Source of the DNA: Chara braunii | Taxonomy: Eukaryota; Streptophyta; Charophyceae; Charales; Characeae | Reading direction: 5' to 3' | Assembly: GCA_003427395.1 (NCBI GenBank) | Contig: BFEA01000436.1 | Coordinates: 966,806 to 1,026,388 of the forward strand | DNA: 59,583 bases | In this document: in pieces, positions 1-10,213 of the stretch | How the letters are laid out: every line of letters begins with the position of its first letter | Numbering within the stretch: the first letter of the stretch is position 1 | Notes under the pieces: model-generated | What the model was told of the DNA's origin: nothing | Databases searched by the model: none | The model's input: the letters and a program-made list of their open reading frames with translations, nothing else | Translations under genes and position numbers: made by a program

Positions 1-306
1 TTATTGTTTGAATTTATAAAGAGGAGGGGGAGATAAGATGCAAGGGAGTTGAGCGAAGAAGAAGAGCTTTGACATTGGTTCTTGCTGGTGTACATTGTCT
101 TTTCCAATCTTTTCTACTTCTTCTTCTTCTTCTTATCCTCTCCATCCTCTCAAGTTCATTCATTTCCTTTTGCAAAGTTGGGGAACATTGTGTCGATTGG
201 TGAATTTGTACTTCGCAATTGGTCCGGGTCATATTATTATACTTGATTAATACATTTATTAGTAATATTATATATATGTATATATATACATAATGACATA
301 ATGACG

Positions 307-312
<6 letters not shown>

Positions 313-367
<55 letters not shown>
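313..367. repeat. (AT)n microsatellite
   Basis: Pure AT dinucleotide run in an AT-rich flank (1-575). I see no gene in that flank; the short ORFs there run through low-complexity TTC and AT tracts. Confidence 0.95.
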
Positions 368-369
<2 letters not shown>

Positions 370-733
370 ATGGTGAAATAATAAGCGGATGCTTGAAGGG
401 GCGAAGTTGACTGTTTAATGTTAGAATTGCAAATCAGACCATTGACAGGCTAATAAAGGTGAGGGGAAGAAGTCTGAACGGGCCTCCTTTTCCACCTTTC
501 TCCCCCTTTTTTATTTTTATTTTTTTATTTTATTTTATTTTTTTATATCCGAGTTACCTTCTTGAGTGAGCATGTTTGGAGTTAATCTGTCGATTTCACA
601 GGAGTGTATTGATTAGATTTACCTTTAAATTCGTTCTTCTCTCTCTCCCCGCTTCCACTTCCCCTTTTTTTTTTTTTTTTTTGAGTTCCTGGGCCGCGGT
701 TGGTTTTGAAAAATTGCTCAGCCTTAAGAATGA

Positions 734-845
734 GGGCCTCGCCACACTACTCTCAAAATGTGAAAAGACAAAATGTACCGGGGACACCTGGCCTTGTTTC
801 AGCAGGAAGTTCTTTCGTATTTCGAGAGTGTTGCAGCGGTGCCCC
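734..845. mobile_element. Tourist-like MITE, copy 1
   Basis: Terminal inverted repeats: the left end GGGCCTCGCCACAC pairs with the reverse complement of the right end (GGGGCACCGC...), and the match continues for about 30 bp through ACTCTC and AAATGTGAAA. A possible 3-bp duplication TGA flanks both ends. Size near 112 bp, no coding capacity. The TIR style and 3-bp duplication resemble PIF/Harbinger-derived MITEs; that assignment is inference. Confidence 0.6.
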
Positions 846-1533
846 TGAGGTTGCTGAGTCAGGTGCCTCAGTTCTTAATAGTAGTTGTTAGTGCTCCTGT
901 CCTCATTCTCTTTTTTTTTTTTTTTTTTTTTCGCTGGGCTGAGGAAGTTTCTTCCGTAGAGGCTCGCCACACAGGTTCTCAAAAATCAGATTTTCGACAA
1001 TTCTGCATTGCCACCTTGACTTCGAAGAATTGCGGTTCAAAAGTATATATATATATATTTTTTAACAGATATCAAAATGGCGGTTACGACAGCCGTCCTC
1101 AGCAATCGCTTCCTCCAGCCTGTAGGTGACGGAAGTTCGTCAGTGGCCCGCCGTCCCGTGGAGAGTTGCGTTCGAATTTGCATCCGCCAAGATCCGTTCC
1201 CTGACACGCGTACTTTGTAGAAAGGCGAAATCCGCCTGGCCCTGATCAAAAGACCTTGTCGTTTGACAGCCTGTATGGCGGAGGGGGTAAACTGTCGACG
1301 GCCGATTTTCGAAACTTTTCCGATAGCTGTGGAAACTCTTCGAGTTCCGACAGCCTGTGGGGTAGGTTCGCGATTTGCTTGTGTCCGAGAGATTTTTTTT
1401 TTTTTTTTTTATGGTACAGGCAATGCCTAATCGAGTTATAATTCCAAAATAGCATGATCTGTCATTAGAAAACGTTTCCTTGCCTTTGGCGGGAGATGCC
1501 TGGTCCGAGAATTCTCCCGCCCATTCCCGCGCA

Positions 1534-1645
1534 TTCTATGGGCCTCACTTCACGACTCTTAAAATGCACAAAAGACAAAATCATGTCACTCTATCTTTCC
1601 ACGTTCTAGCGGGAATTCACTCTCGTTTTGCACATTTCGCCTTAT
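1534..1645. mobile_element. Diverged relative of the same MITE
   Basis: The left part GGGCCTCACTTCACGACTCT followed by AAAATGCACAAAAGACAAAA matches copy 1 and the element near 2560. The interior ATGTCACTCTATCTTTCCACG and the right TTTGCACATT also match the family. The right TIR is weak, so the boundaries are approximate. Confidence 0.4.
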
Positions 1646-2314
1646 CTACAAGGGAGTAAGTCCGCCTTACATGTGACGGAAGTGATCTTAAAGGAATCAA
1701 ATAGTTTGCTCCGAATCCTGAGGGCGAGGGGCTCGTTTCATAAACTGTCCAGCACCGAAATCTTCAACAGTGTCAGAAATTCTTTGATAGTCTTGTTTTT
1801 TTTTTTGTTTTTTTTTTAGCAGGCTTCCTAGGGGCAGGTTTGATCATGGCCAGGTGGATCAAGATAGGTGGCGCGGAGCAATTTCTGACTGCTCGGTCTC
1901 TTACTCCCGAACCACCGTTTTTTTTTTTTTTTTTTTTTTTTTTAAGTCATGATTCGTTGAAGTGATGCAAAATTATCGAAAACCCGATTCTTTAGCAGCG
2001 AGTTGGCGAGCCTCAGAATCTTGCGTCTGGGAAACGCACGGGAGCTCCGAGCTCTGAATCTGTCATTTGTACCCTTGGCAGTTGCAGAGTCCGTGTTTGC
2101 TAGTGCGTCTTTTACCGTAGAATCCCGGTCGCCAATCTGTTCCCACCAAGGTGATGCTGCCAACGCTGATGAGAAACCCGGTCGCCGGCAGTTCCCACCA
2201 AAATTTTACCGCTAAGATTACTACTAAGACTTTACCACTGTCTGAAGGATGGATGCGACGAGCAGGCTGCGAAAGCGCAACGGACGTCGACGAAAGTGGA
2301 AGATGAGGGTTGGG

Positions 2315-2690
2315 ATGATGGCGCCATTCGATGGAACTCTACAGCAGCGACGGCCACCGAGGGGCGCACCACTCTCGATCGAAATGTGAAAACGACAGAA
2401 TGTGGACTGGGGCATCTGGCCATGTTTAGCCGGAAGGTCGTTCCTATTTTCACAAAATGAGGATAAATGAGGATGACTGAGGATGAATGAGGATGAATGT
2501 TCAGCTAGAGCTTTGGGAATGTATTTGTCTTTTGCGCATGTCGAGAGTGAAGTAGTGGAGTGAGGCCTTACACACACTACGGGGCTTGCTCGACTACTCT
2601 CCACACGCACAAAAGACAAAAGATATGCCTGTGTAGTTTTCCGTTTTTTACAGAAAGATTCATTCTCATCTTCCATATTCGATGAGTGAC
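2315..2690. mobile_element. Composite of two or more MITE copies
   Basis: Family left-end motifs occur near 2350 (CACTCTCGATCGAAATGTGA) and 2585 (CGACTACTCTCCACACGC). A reversed copy of the same end lies at about 2525-2570 (TTTGCGCATG...GAGGCCTT). The interior GGGGCATCTGGCCATGTTTA is shared with the copies at 734 and 12804. The arrangement suggests nested or back-to-back insertions. An imperfect GAGGATGAAT minisatellite sits at about 2458-2497. Confidence 0.45.
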
Positions 2691-3065
2691 GGAGCGAGGT
2701 CCTCTGAGAGGAATCACGACTACAAGACAAAATTACGACTACGACTATGTACATGTACATGCACCTGTCCGTCCAGATGTCGGTCGCAAACTCTGATGCA
2801 GTTTCCAGACGCGCAGATCCGACAACTCAGGCCTACCTTAGTTGGTGGGGATTCAGCCCTTCTCCACTTCTCTTTTTTTTTTTGTTTTTTTTTTTGGGAT
2901 CCGTGCGGATTGTGCGGGAGTTCGCATGGAGACAAGTGAGGTCTGATCTGAATCTGGTCGTGGTTGCAAGCGAGAGAGGTGGTAGAGGATGGACATTTCA
3001 TATTCCAGTCAGCAGGAATCGTGACACAATCCGATATTTATGCATCAACACAAGTTAAGTTTTGA

Positions 3066-3182
3066 GGTCTTGCTGCACTACTCTAGATGCGCAAAAACAA
3101 ATCATGACAGTGTATTTTTCCGTATCTTTGCCAAAGATTCACTCTCTATTTGCACATTCTCGAAAATAGTGCAGCAAGGCCC
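3066..3182. mobile_element. Tourist-like MITE, copy 2
   Basis: The clearest copy. The left end GGTCTTGCTGCACTACTCT and the reverse complement of the right end (GGGCCTTGCTGCACTATTTT) match over about 30 bp, leaving a short loop. Flanks are TGA on the left and TTA on the right, so a diverged 3-bp duplication is possible. Confidence 0.65.
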
Positions 3183-4510
3183 TTAGTTCCAACTTTCTCC
3201 TTATAATTCGGGAGCCCTGAGTTAGGGGAAAAACAAAATACTCACAGATCTGTCCTCATTTAAAACGCAAGTCCCGCAGCCCCGCAAACCGCCTGAATAT
3301 GGCTCCTTGAGAAGGACGGAATGAAACCCTGAGTTTCTGCTACTCTGCAAGGACACATCTGGAATAAGCGGTCCGTCCTAGGCTAAACAAGTGGAAAATA
3401 TAGCTCCAAACGCACCCTCCTTTTTTTTTTTTTTAGCATATTATTATCATATTATTATTATTATATGAGATAGATATTTATATATATATATATATATATA
3501 TTTAAAAAACAGCCACCCAAAGGGAAAACCAAGATCAAGCCGCCAGACGAGATACGCCCGCGTTTCCTGCTTCAAAATGAAACAGACCCGTTTTCCTTCA
3601 AGTCTTTCGCTAATTAGGCTCGACTGTTATTCTGCGAGAGTCATTGGGATCCTACTTTCGCTTCCCCTCCCCCTTTCCCTTCCCTCCCCCCCCTTTTTTT
3701 TTTTTTTTTTGCCTGACATCTACTAAGTTCTTGTCCTCCTTCCGTACTACTCCCNCCCCCATCTCGGGAAGGTAGGCACTGTTCGAATGGTCCGATCTGA
3801 TGACCCATCCCTGCCGATCGGATGTCGATCTCTGGCTTCCTAGGAGCAGCTGAGAGCCCGAAACTTCCGGGAGGGTTCTCGTCTTCTTGAAGACGGTGAT
3901 TGATTAATACTGCCTTCGCGCTCTGGTTGACCCTATCCTCGACTGAGTCTGTCACCGCCGGGATCGCACGAGTGTTGGCCGCCTGGTTGCTCACTTAGTT
4001 CACAAGGTAAAGACGCGATGGAGAGGCGGAACCCGACTACCGAACGAGGGGACGACAGATAGTCACCGCGTCCTCCTCTGGCTTGGTCCAGGAACGGAGT
4101 TTCCCTATTGTCTCGAGAGTGTCTCCTCCAGTCGTTTGCTCGCGGTCCTTCTCGCTTGCTCCGAGCCAGTTCGGATCGTCGCTTGTGCCCTTGCCGCCTG
4201 AGTCTTCCTGTTCTCACCTAGCTGTTACGACAAGTCAGATACAAACGGCGACCATCGTTCAAAGCTCCTGCCTCCATCTTCCTTGGTTCCACAGGGGATC
4301 GCCTTCGCCGAAGCTAAATAGGTGAGCAGTATCTGAACGCCCCATTCTGAGTCCGAGTCTTCTTTCCTCGTCGTAACCCTTCCTCCTTCATTGATTAATA
4401 AATCCTTCGAAGCGTAACTCTAAATCGACCAACTTTGAATCTAAAAATCTCTCTCAAAAGATCCGTCAAATAAAGAACGAAATGAAAGAAGACCAGGAAG
4501 CGAAGTCGCA

Positions 4511-4544
<34 letters not shown>

Positions 4545-4720
4545 GCTGGAGCCCAGCGGCGTCTCCTCCTCTCCTCTAAATTCAAAGGCCGGCGCCTCCT
4601 GGATTGGGTTAGGTAGCAGTTCTAATCAGAGAATTCACAGCAAGGTAGCCGTCCTAGTAATTAAGCCTTCTTGATAGCTCAGTCCTTGCTGCTCGATTGA
4701 TGATTTACCTCGCAATGAAT
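3183..4720. other. Intergenic; no supported gene
   Basis: Holds an AT run near 3478-3500, two T tracts and one ambiguous base (3755). Minus-strand ORFs of about 95-117 codons exist, but they are Arg/Gly/Ser-rich, one includes the N, and one runs through a homopolymer. I do not support them as genes. Confidence 0.5.
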
Positions 4721-5743
4721 CTATTCCCGGTCCGCAAGTTCTTGCTCAGAGGAGGACGACTCAGAATCCTCTTCCGGTTCTCCTCTCCTCCAAAACGCGA
4801 GAGGGAAGTAAAGCGGCATGATGGCTTCTTCTCTTACTAAGCAGACTCCGCTCTTTCTGGCTTGCAATCCCCAACATTTTCCTCCCCCTTTGACAAATGT
4901 GCTCCTGAATTCGCTTTCATCGACTCCCGCTCTTTCACTGACTATGCTCATGATCCAGGCCTCCTCCCCGAACCTGTACAGCGTATCTAGCTGCAAGGCC
5001 TTCCTTTGCGCTTCGTTCGGATCTCGAGAAATTTGCTCCACACTCCATTTCAGGCTTGCCACGTTTTCAGCCATCCCGTGCGGATCCAGCAAGCCTACGA
5101 GTATTGGGAAGAGATCTCCATTCTCGGGAAACATCCCTGCCAAGCTTAGCGCAATTCCAAAACCCAAGAAGCCGCATCTATGTTCATCTGTTCTTAATCT
5201 AGCTTCCTTTGCGCTCTCCTCCTTAGCACTCTCAAGTTCTTCCTTACTTACTTCGGCAATACTGCGCCTGCATCCTCTAACCTTGGTACTTGCCGCCAGG
5301 ATCTCACCAAGGATCCAATGATCCAAGGCTTTGCTCCAAACGGAGCGATGGACGATTACGAGGTAACCACTACCCCCTGCCTTCTCTAATTTGCACAGGC
5401 AATGCCTGTCCAAAAAAAGTTTCACAGCCTTCAAACCGTACCGAATTTCAACTCGCTGCCCCTCACCTCTGCTGGCTCTCAACTTCTCTGGCCGCCATCC
5501 GCTAAAGAGTTGTCCTTGCGCTACAGACGACAGGGTCCCGCGACTATCGTCTAGCACTAGGTAATTGCGGAACTCGTCATCGAAGACGAAGGTATCGACT
5601 CTTGCCTCGTTCACCAATCTCATCCTCCTCACCTCGTCTGACAAGCATTCGGCTGCTCTTGTCCCTGATGGCTCCGTCGTTCCGGCCGGAACGACTGTGG
5701 TCCAGTCGCTCCCGGTTCCGAATGACGAGAATACGTCCTTCAT
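4721..5743 (-). CDS. Unrecognised 340-aa protein
   Basis: The longest uninterrupted reading frame in the window outside low-complexity DNA. The frame is open to 5776 and beyond, but the first ATG is at 5743 (MKDVFSSFGTG), giving 340 aa. The composition is normal for a soluble protein. Visible features: a Lys/Glu-rich helical stretch around residues 180-200 (EVSKEELESAKEESAKEAR), a hydrophobic segment near 210-235 (GFGIALSLAGMF), and an acidic, Ser-rich tail ending in EDSESSSSEQELADRE. I recognise no catalytic motif, zinc knuckle or signal peptide. It lies alone in repeat-rich DNA with a purine-rich leader on its own strand. It could be a gag-like or other transposon ORF, or an intronless host gene. 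I cannot choose, and give it no function. Confidence 0.5.
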   Translation of the reverse strand: MKDVFSSFGTGSDWTTVVPAGTTEPSGTRAAECLSDEVRRMRLVNEARVDTFVFDDEFRNYLVLDDSRGTLSSVAQGQLFSGWRPEKLRASRGEGQRVEIRYGLKAVKLFLDRHCLCKLEKAGGSGYLVIVHRSVWSKALDHWILGEILAASTKVRGCRRSIAEVSKEELESAKEESAKEARLRTDEHRCGFLGFGIALSLAGMFPENGDLFPILVGLLDPHGMAENVASLKWSVEQISRDPNEAQRKALQLDTLYRFGEEAWIMSIVSERAGVDESEFRSTFVKGGGKCWGLQARKSGVCLVREEAIMPLYFPLAFWRRGEPEEDSESSSSEQELADRE

Positions 5744-5776
5744 CTTCCCAATCTTCCTTCGTTTGAGAGAGTACAC

Positions 5777-8370
5777 CGCAGTACTAGCCTGCTAGATTCA
5801 AAACCGTATCCTCCAACTTCCAATTCCAATTCACCAACCCCAGATTAACGCAACAGCTTGTTTCGAACGAAGACTCGTAATGGCAGAAGGCATGAAAAGG
5901 CTGGCGTTACCGCCCTGAACTGCTCATTTCTTCAGGTCGCTAGAATCCCGTAGTTCCAAGTCCTAAACTAGCGCAGCCATCGCCTGTGTACTAATCAATC
6001 GTCTCCGATCTTCTAGCACTCCCATCAACAGCTTCCTTTGAGTCAGCCTTTTATCCCTGGTGGAAGCCTTCCTAGACCTTCCACTCATCTCGTACCTTCT
6101 ACTCTATCCTTCGGCATGGCCGGAAGCCATTCTGCCCGCGGACTCGTCACCTTTGCCCACCGGTCCTACCCACGAGAGAATTCACTCTCAAGTTTACTAA
6201 CGCGCCCTTCTACCGCCCTGAACGCCGTCCGAGTAGGGCGAACATTGAAACTAATTACTTCCGAGTGGGGCGAGTAATGAGTCCCGTAGCTACATAACTT
6301 ATTTATACTCGCACTCCTCCCGCCTTCCTCGTTTCTTCCTCCCTTCCTTACCGTCTCCCCTTTTTTTTTTTTTTTTTTTTTTTTCAATTCCCGTTAATCC
6401 TCGAATACCCTCAAGTTAGCCTTTCCTCCTTTTTTTTTTTTTTTTTACTTAGTCGGCCTTTACTGCCTCCCGGCGCCTTAAACTGCCCGACCTGATTTTC
6501 AGGCGCGATTCCCAACGCCCTAAGGAGCGGAGGTTTTTTTTTTTTTTTTTTTAACGCAAATTCCTTTACCCTGCCTTAGTCTGCCTATCCTTCCTTACTT
6601 AGTTCCTCCCACCTTCAGAAGTCCTCGATCTAGTTGCCTCAAAGTCGCCACTCCCTCGATTGAGTCAGCAGCATGTTGAGGATTTCCTCTGTGGTTCCTT
6701 CGACCTCTCTTCTGATTCCCTTCCGTGTTCAGGACTATTCTAAAATTGCAAACCGTCAAATAAGAGATTCCCTTTTAAATGCGTCCCGTAGCTTAATCCT
6801 CAGTCTAAGCAATGCAAGTTCCTAATCCTCTCCTTCTCTCCCTTTCTACTTTACCCTCTCCTTCGAATCGTCACCTCTGCGCCATAAGATTCGTACTTCC
6901 TTCTTCCGTCCTACACCAATTTTCCCTTTCTATCCTCAACTCTGTTCGAATATTTTATTTTATTTTTTGTTTTTTTTCCTATAGTCATCCAAGTTAGTAC
7001 CACCATCATGATTCAGCAAGTGATTTTAACCAATTATTACACCTAGATTCATACCTCTGTAATTTACTCAATGTGCTACCTACCTGCGAATTCTCTTTCC
7101 ATCTTACCGCTGCTCACCTCCCGCTTCTATCTAACTGGTCCCGGCTACATGCCTATCCCACCGACTTCCTACCTGCGAATCCTCCTCCGTTGCTCCTTCC
7201 GACCTTCGGAAGTGACCGCCTTAAAGGCTTACCCCTTCCCTCCCCTTCCCTTCCTCCCCTTTTTTATTTTTATTTTTTGAACCACTACAAGCCTTTTCCG
7301 CCCCGACTCCCCAAATTCTCTTCGTCCACAGTCCGCTGCCCAAGCAACCAAGTGTTTCCTTCAGTCTCAGCGTTGCTCCGTCAGCGCAAACTTTCCGAAT
7401 TCAGCGTACTATCGTTAGCTGGACCTGGTTAAAACAGTTATATCGACCACACCTTCATCCGGAGAGACGGTGGTGCGGATAGCACCTTCCTATCGAGCTT
7501 GAATTCCCCTGCCTTAGTTTGCGATCCAATAGGCCACTCCGTTTTCATTTCGTTATTCCTCAACAAATTCTTCCGAGTGAACCTTGCTCTAACACTGAAT
7601 CTGGTCCGAGACACAGTAATTTTTTTTTTTTTTTAGTAAGAACAACTCCTTACTTTGAATTTTTACATTAATAGCATCCAGTTACTCTCAATACTCCGAC
7701 TCGCCCCTAACTAGTTGACTTGCTATCAACCTCTACTGACGAAACTTATCCCAGTTAACATACTAAAGACTCCAACTATTGAACTCATCCTAGCTATCGA
7801 CTTCCACAGATGCACCCAGCCCAGAGTTTCCAGGTAATAGTCTTCTCCCAAAGCAATCCGTGTGACTTGCGCCCGAATTTGCCATGAGCCCGGCATGAGT
7901 TCTAGATGCTCGGCAGCGAAATTTCCCAGATTTCACGCCCAGGACCTATTGAATAAATAGAGAAATCTTTCGTATATTCCAAATGATCATAACTAGAGTA
8001 ACTGAGCTCAGATGCGTTTTGAATTCGCGAACTTCTTAAAGCATCCCTTCAATGCATCTTTATCTGCCCCCTAAAACAGGTTGGATTCATTCACAATTTT
8101 TCCACTTTTTTTTTTTTTTTATTGGAGCAAATTGAATTTCACGAAACTGCATTTAGACTAAACCTCAACAGCGCCTTGGTCCTCTAAATGCTAAGGTCTA
8201 TCCGAAATTGGGAAACAAGTCATCGACCCTAATTATACTTAAATCATGTATTTACCTCAATCTACCTGTAACAGCGACACAGTTACTACCTACTATTCAT
8301 ACTTCAACTACATACCTATTTCAACAAGAGCTGCCTGAGTACGGATAGAACAGCAGGCTGAAATCCCAAC
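5777..8370. other. Pyrimidine-rich intergenic stretch
   Basis: The plus strand is strongly C+T-rich, with recurring CCTTCCTTACTTAG-like words and T homopolymers. An imperfect repeat containing CTACCTGCGAAT occurs twice at about 7079-7180. No ORF here has convincing composition. On the minus strand this would be a purine-rich region upstream of the 340-aa ORF. Confidence 0.5.
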
Positions 8371-8440
8371 CACAGTCAACTCAAATGAATTCCAAATAAG
8401 TTTTGATGTGAGTATCCTAATTTGAGCAGAAAGAATTTTG

Positions 8441-9172
8441 ATGCAAAGAAGGCCAGATTCCTCAACCAAGAAGTCGGGTACATACCTAACCCTCGAAAAT
8501 CGCGTGCACGTGCTCCGCGAAAAATTGCAAAATACCCTTCCACAGAACTTACAGAGAATTCTTGTTGCTTCGATGCACAGGTTAGCGCGTGCTGTTTCCT
8601 CCGCTGCTCAGGGCAGCACTCAAGCTCAAGGGACCTCAATGATGCCTAGTGAACTTCTAAATATAGCAGGCATCCATCCAGTTGTGGGCAGCTTGGGAGG
8701 CCCGGGTGTCCCGGAGGAACTTCAGCGCCTCCTGGTCCAAGATCCCAGGTGAGGGCCTCAGGCTCTTCTGTACCTCCTCCTTTTCTGCAGTTCAGTTGAA
8801 GTGGGCGGGAAAAACCTGCCGTTACTTTTGCAAATACGTGGGCCAATAGGCCTTCCTGAAACTGGACCTTTAATAATGACCGGGCGTTCCATTCGGGTAG
8901 GCAAAAGAGGGTGCCCTATAATATCTGTAAGTTATGGGGGCACATTGACAATGGGATTGTCCTCAAAGAAACTCCAGGAGGGAGTACGGCCTCCGATGCC
9001 AGGGCGAAAAGCTCTTGTCACATTCGTTTTCGAAATGAAAGGGGCTTCGAACGATACAGAGAGGAGAAAGTGCGGAGTGTACTTCGGGACTTCCGTTCAA
9101 ATTCGAACGATACAGAGAGAGAAGAGGAGTATGACCCCCTGCGCAGGCACAACACAGGAATCGACAAATTGA
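8441..9172 (+). CDS. Possible two-segment ORF, unrecognised
   Basis: Segment 1 starts at ATG 8441 and is open to 8752. It contains helical, coding-like sequence (VHVLREKLQNTLPQNLQRIL) and a PSELLNIAGIHPVVGSLG stretch. The sequence CCCAG|GTGAGG at 8748/8749 is a good donor, and TTTTCTGCAG at 8781-8790 is a good acceptor. Removing these 42 nt keeps frame into segment 2 (8791-9172; GGKNLPLLLQIRGPIGLPE, TGRSIRVGKRGCP). The last 40 or so codons are read through U6-derived sequence, so the true end may be earlier. A 42-nt intron would be unusually short, so a decayed gag-like ORF is an equal possibility. No family recognised. Confidence 0.3.
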
Positions 9173-9194
9173 AAAAAAAAAAAAAAAAAAAAAA
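9045..9194 (+). pseudogene. U6 snRNA-derived pseudogene with poly(A) tail
   Basis: At 9077-9171 the sequence follows plant-type U6: CTTCGGGAC hairpin, TTCCG, AAATT, the invariant block GAACGATACAGAGA, then CCCCTGCGCA, ACACA and AATCGACAAATTG. It is followed by 23 A (9172-9194). Just upstream, a second partial copy of the core (TTCGAACGATACAGAGAGGA, from 9045) occurs. Mismatches after ACAGAGA remove the AGC triad region, so it cannot be a working U6. The poly(A) tail points to LINE-mediated reverse transcription of U6 RNA. Confidence 0.7.
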
Positions 9195-9313
9195 TCTGCG
9201 CCGTACCATATAACAGGTGCCCCTGGAGAGATTGCCACATATAACAAGTGTGCACTTCCATTTTTGTAAGACAGTTACAATAAAATAAATAAACGAAAAG
9301 ACCGATCACAAAC

Positions 9314-9344
9314 GGGAGGGGAGGGAGGGAGGGAGGGAGGGGAG

Positions 9345-9388
<44 letters not shown>
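9314..9388 (+). repeat. (GGGA)n then (AG)n microsatellite
   Basis: A GGGA-type run (9314-9345) passes directly into an AG run (9347-9388). Confidence 0.95.
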
Positions 9389-9389
<1 letters not shown>

Positions 9390-9418
9390 AGATAGAAAGT
9401 TTAAGCATTGTGACCTGA

Positions 9419-9658
9419 TATTATCATGAAAACTGCTCTGATTGCGGACACCTTTGTTCTAGATCCAAAGAGCTAACCCTTAATGAGAATTTCAGACCGT
9501 CAGATCTAAAGGCAAGTACTCGGGACGCTAAGAATACCTACATCACAACTACGGATCTCCTGAATTCTGAGGTCTTTTCGCTACCGAAGAAATCGCATAC
9601 GATAACAGGGAAGCTGAAGTCTTTTCACGGAAATTTTCAGCTTGTAAATGGAAAATGA
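9419..9658 (+). pseudogene. Zinc-knuckle-like ORF remnant
   Basis: A 79-codon frame with no start codon, opened by a stop at 9416. It begins YYHENCSDCGHLCSRSKEL. The CxxCGHxC spacing is like a decayed CCHC knuckle of a retroelement gag/ORF1 protein, but the second half is wrong. It may be the continuation of the ORF at 8441 beyond the inserted U6/poly(A) and microsatellite. Low certainty. Confidence 0.25.
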
Positions 9659-9701
9659 CACCCCAAAACAGTCGTGCCTCATCGCGTCAACATGCTGCAG
9701 C

Positions 9702-9705
<4 letters not shown>

Positions 9706-9778
<73 letters not shown>
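9706..9778 (+). repeat. (CT)n microsatellite
   Basis: About 36 CT units. Two ORFs overlapping it are artefacts of the repeat. Confidence 0.97.
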
Positions 9779-9780
<2 letters not shown>

Positions 9781-10213
9781 CCACCCCAACCGTATCTCCT
9801 ACTTAAATGGAAGTGAAGCTACCAAGAAAACTCATACAATGTCATTGTATCTACAGACCTCAATCTACACCTTTTTCCCCATAATTGTATAAATTACGAA
9901 ATCTTCATAACCCATGGTTTGCGGTACTCGATAGATCCCAACCTTACAAGGACTACAGGAAAGGAGCGGCTATTATAATTCACCATTCTGCGTAATTTTC
10001 CATCTTCCACCTAGAGCGGGGTGCTACGTGTGTGTGTTCGTCTGTAAATAAGTACACCCAATTCAAATCCGAAGTACCAATGGAGGCAAGTGCACTTTTG
10101 TACACAAGAAAACACACATATCACTCTTGTTCACAAGAACACAAACACGATTGCAACAGTCGTTATTTACCCTAGCTACCGATCTTCTCCTTTCTTCGGC
10201 CGATCCGCTGCAG

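Larger units (their letters stand above)
664..8121 (+). repeat. Cluster of T homopolymers, all on the plus strand
   Basis: Runs of roughly 14 to 28 T occur near 664, 910, 1387, 1918, 2871, 3420, 3695, 4512, 6359, 6430, 6535, 7620 and 8107. I see no A run of similar length on this strand in the same stretch. Several tracts sit between otherwise ordinary sequence and follow a pyrimidine-rich stem. They break or extend most of the small ORFs here, so those ORFs are not good gene candidates. Confidence 0.85.

Noticed and set aside
4818-5795. Plus-strand ORFs opposite the 340-aa frame
   Set aside because: Shorter, Ser/Pro/Leu-skewed shadows of the minus-strand ORF.
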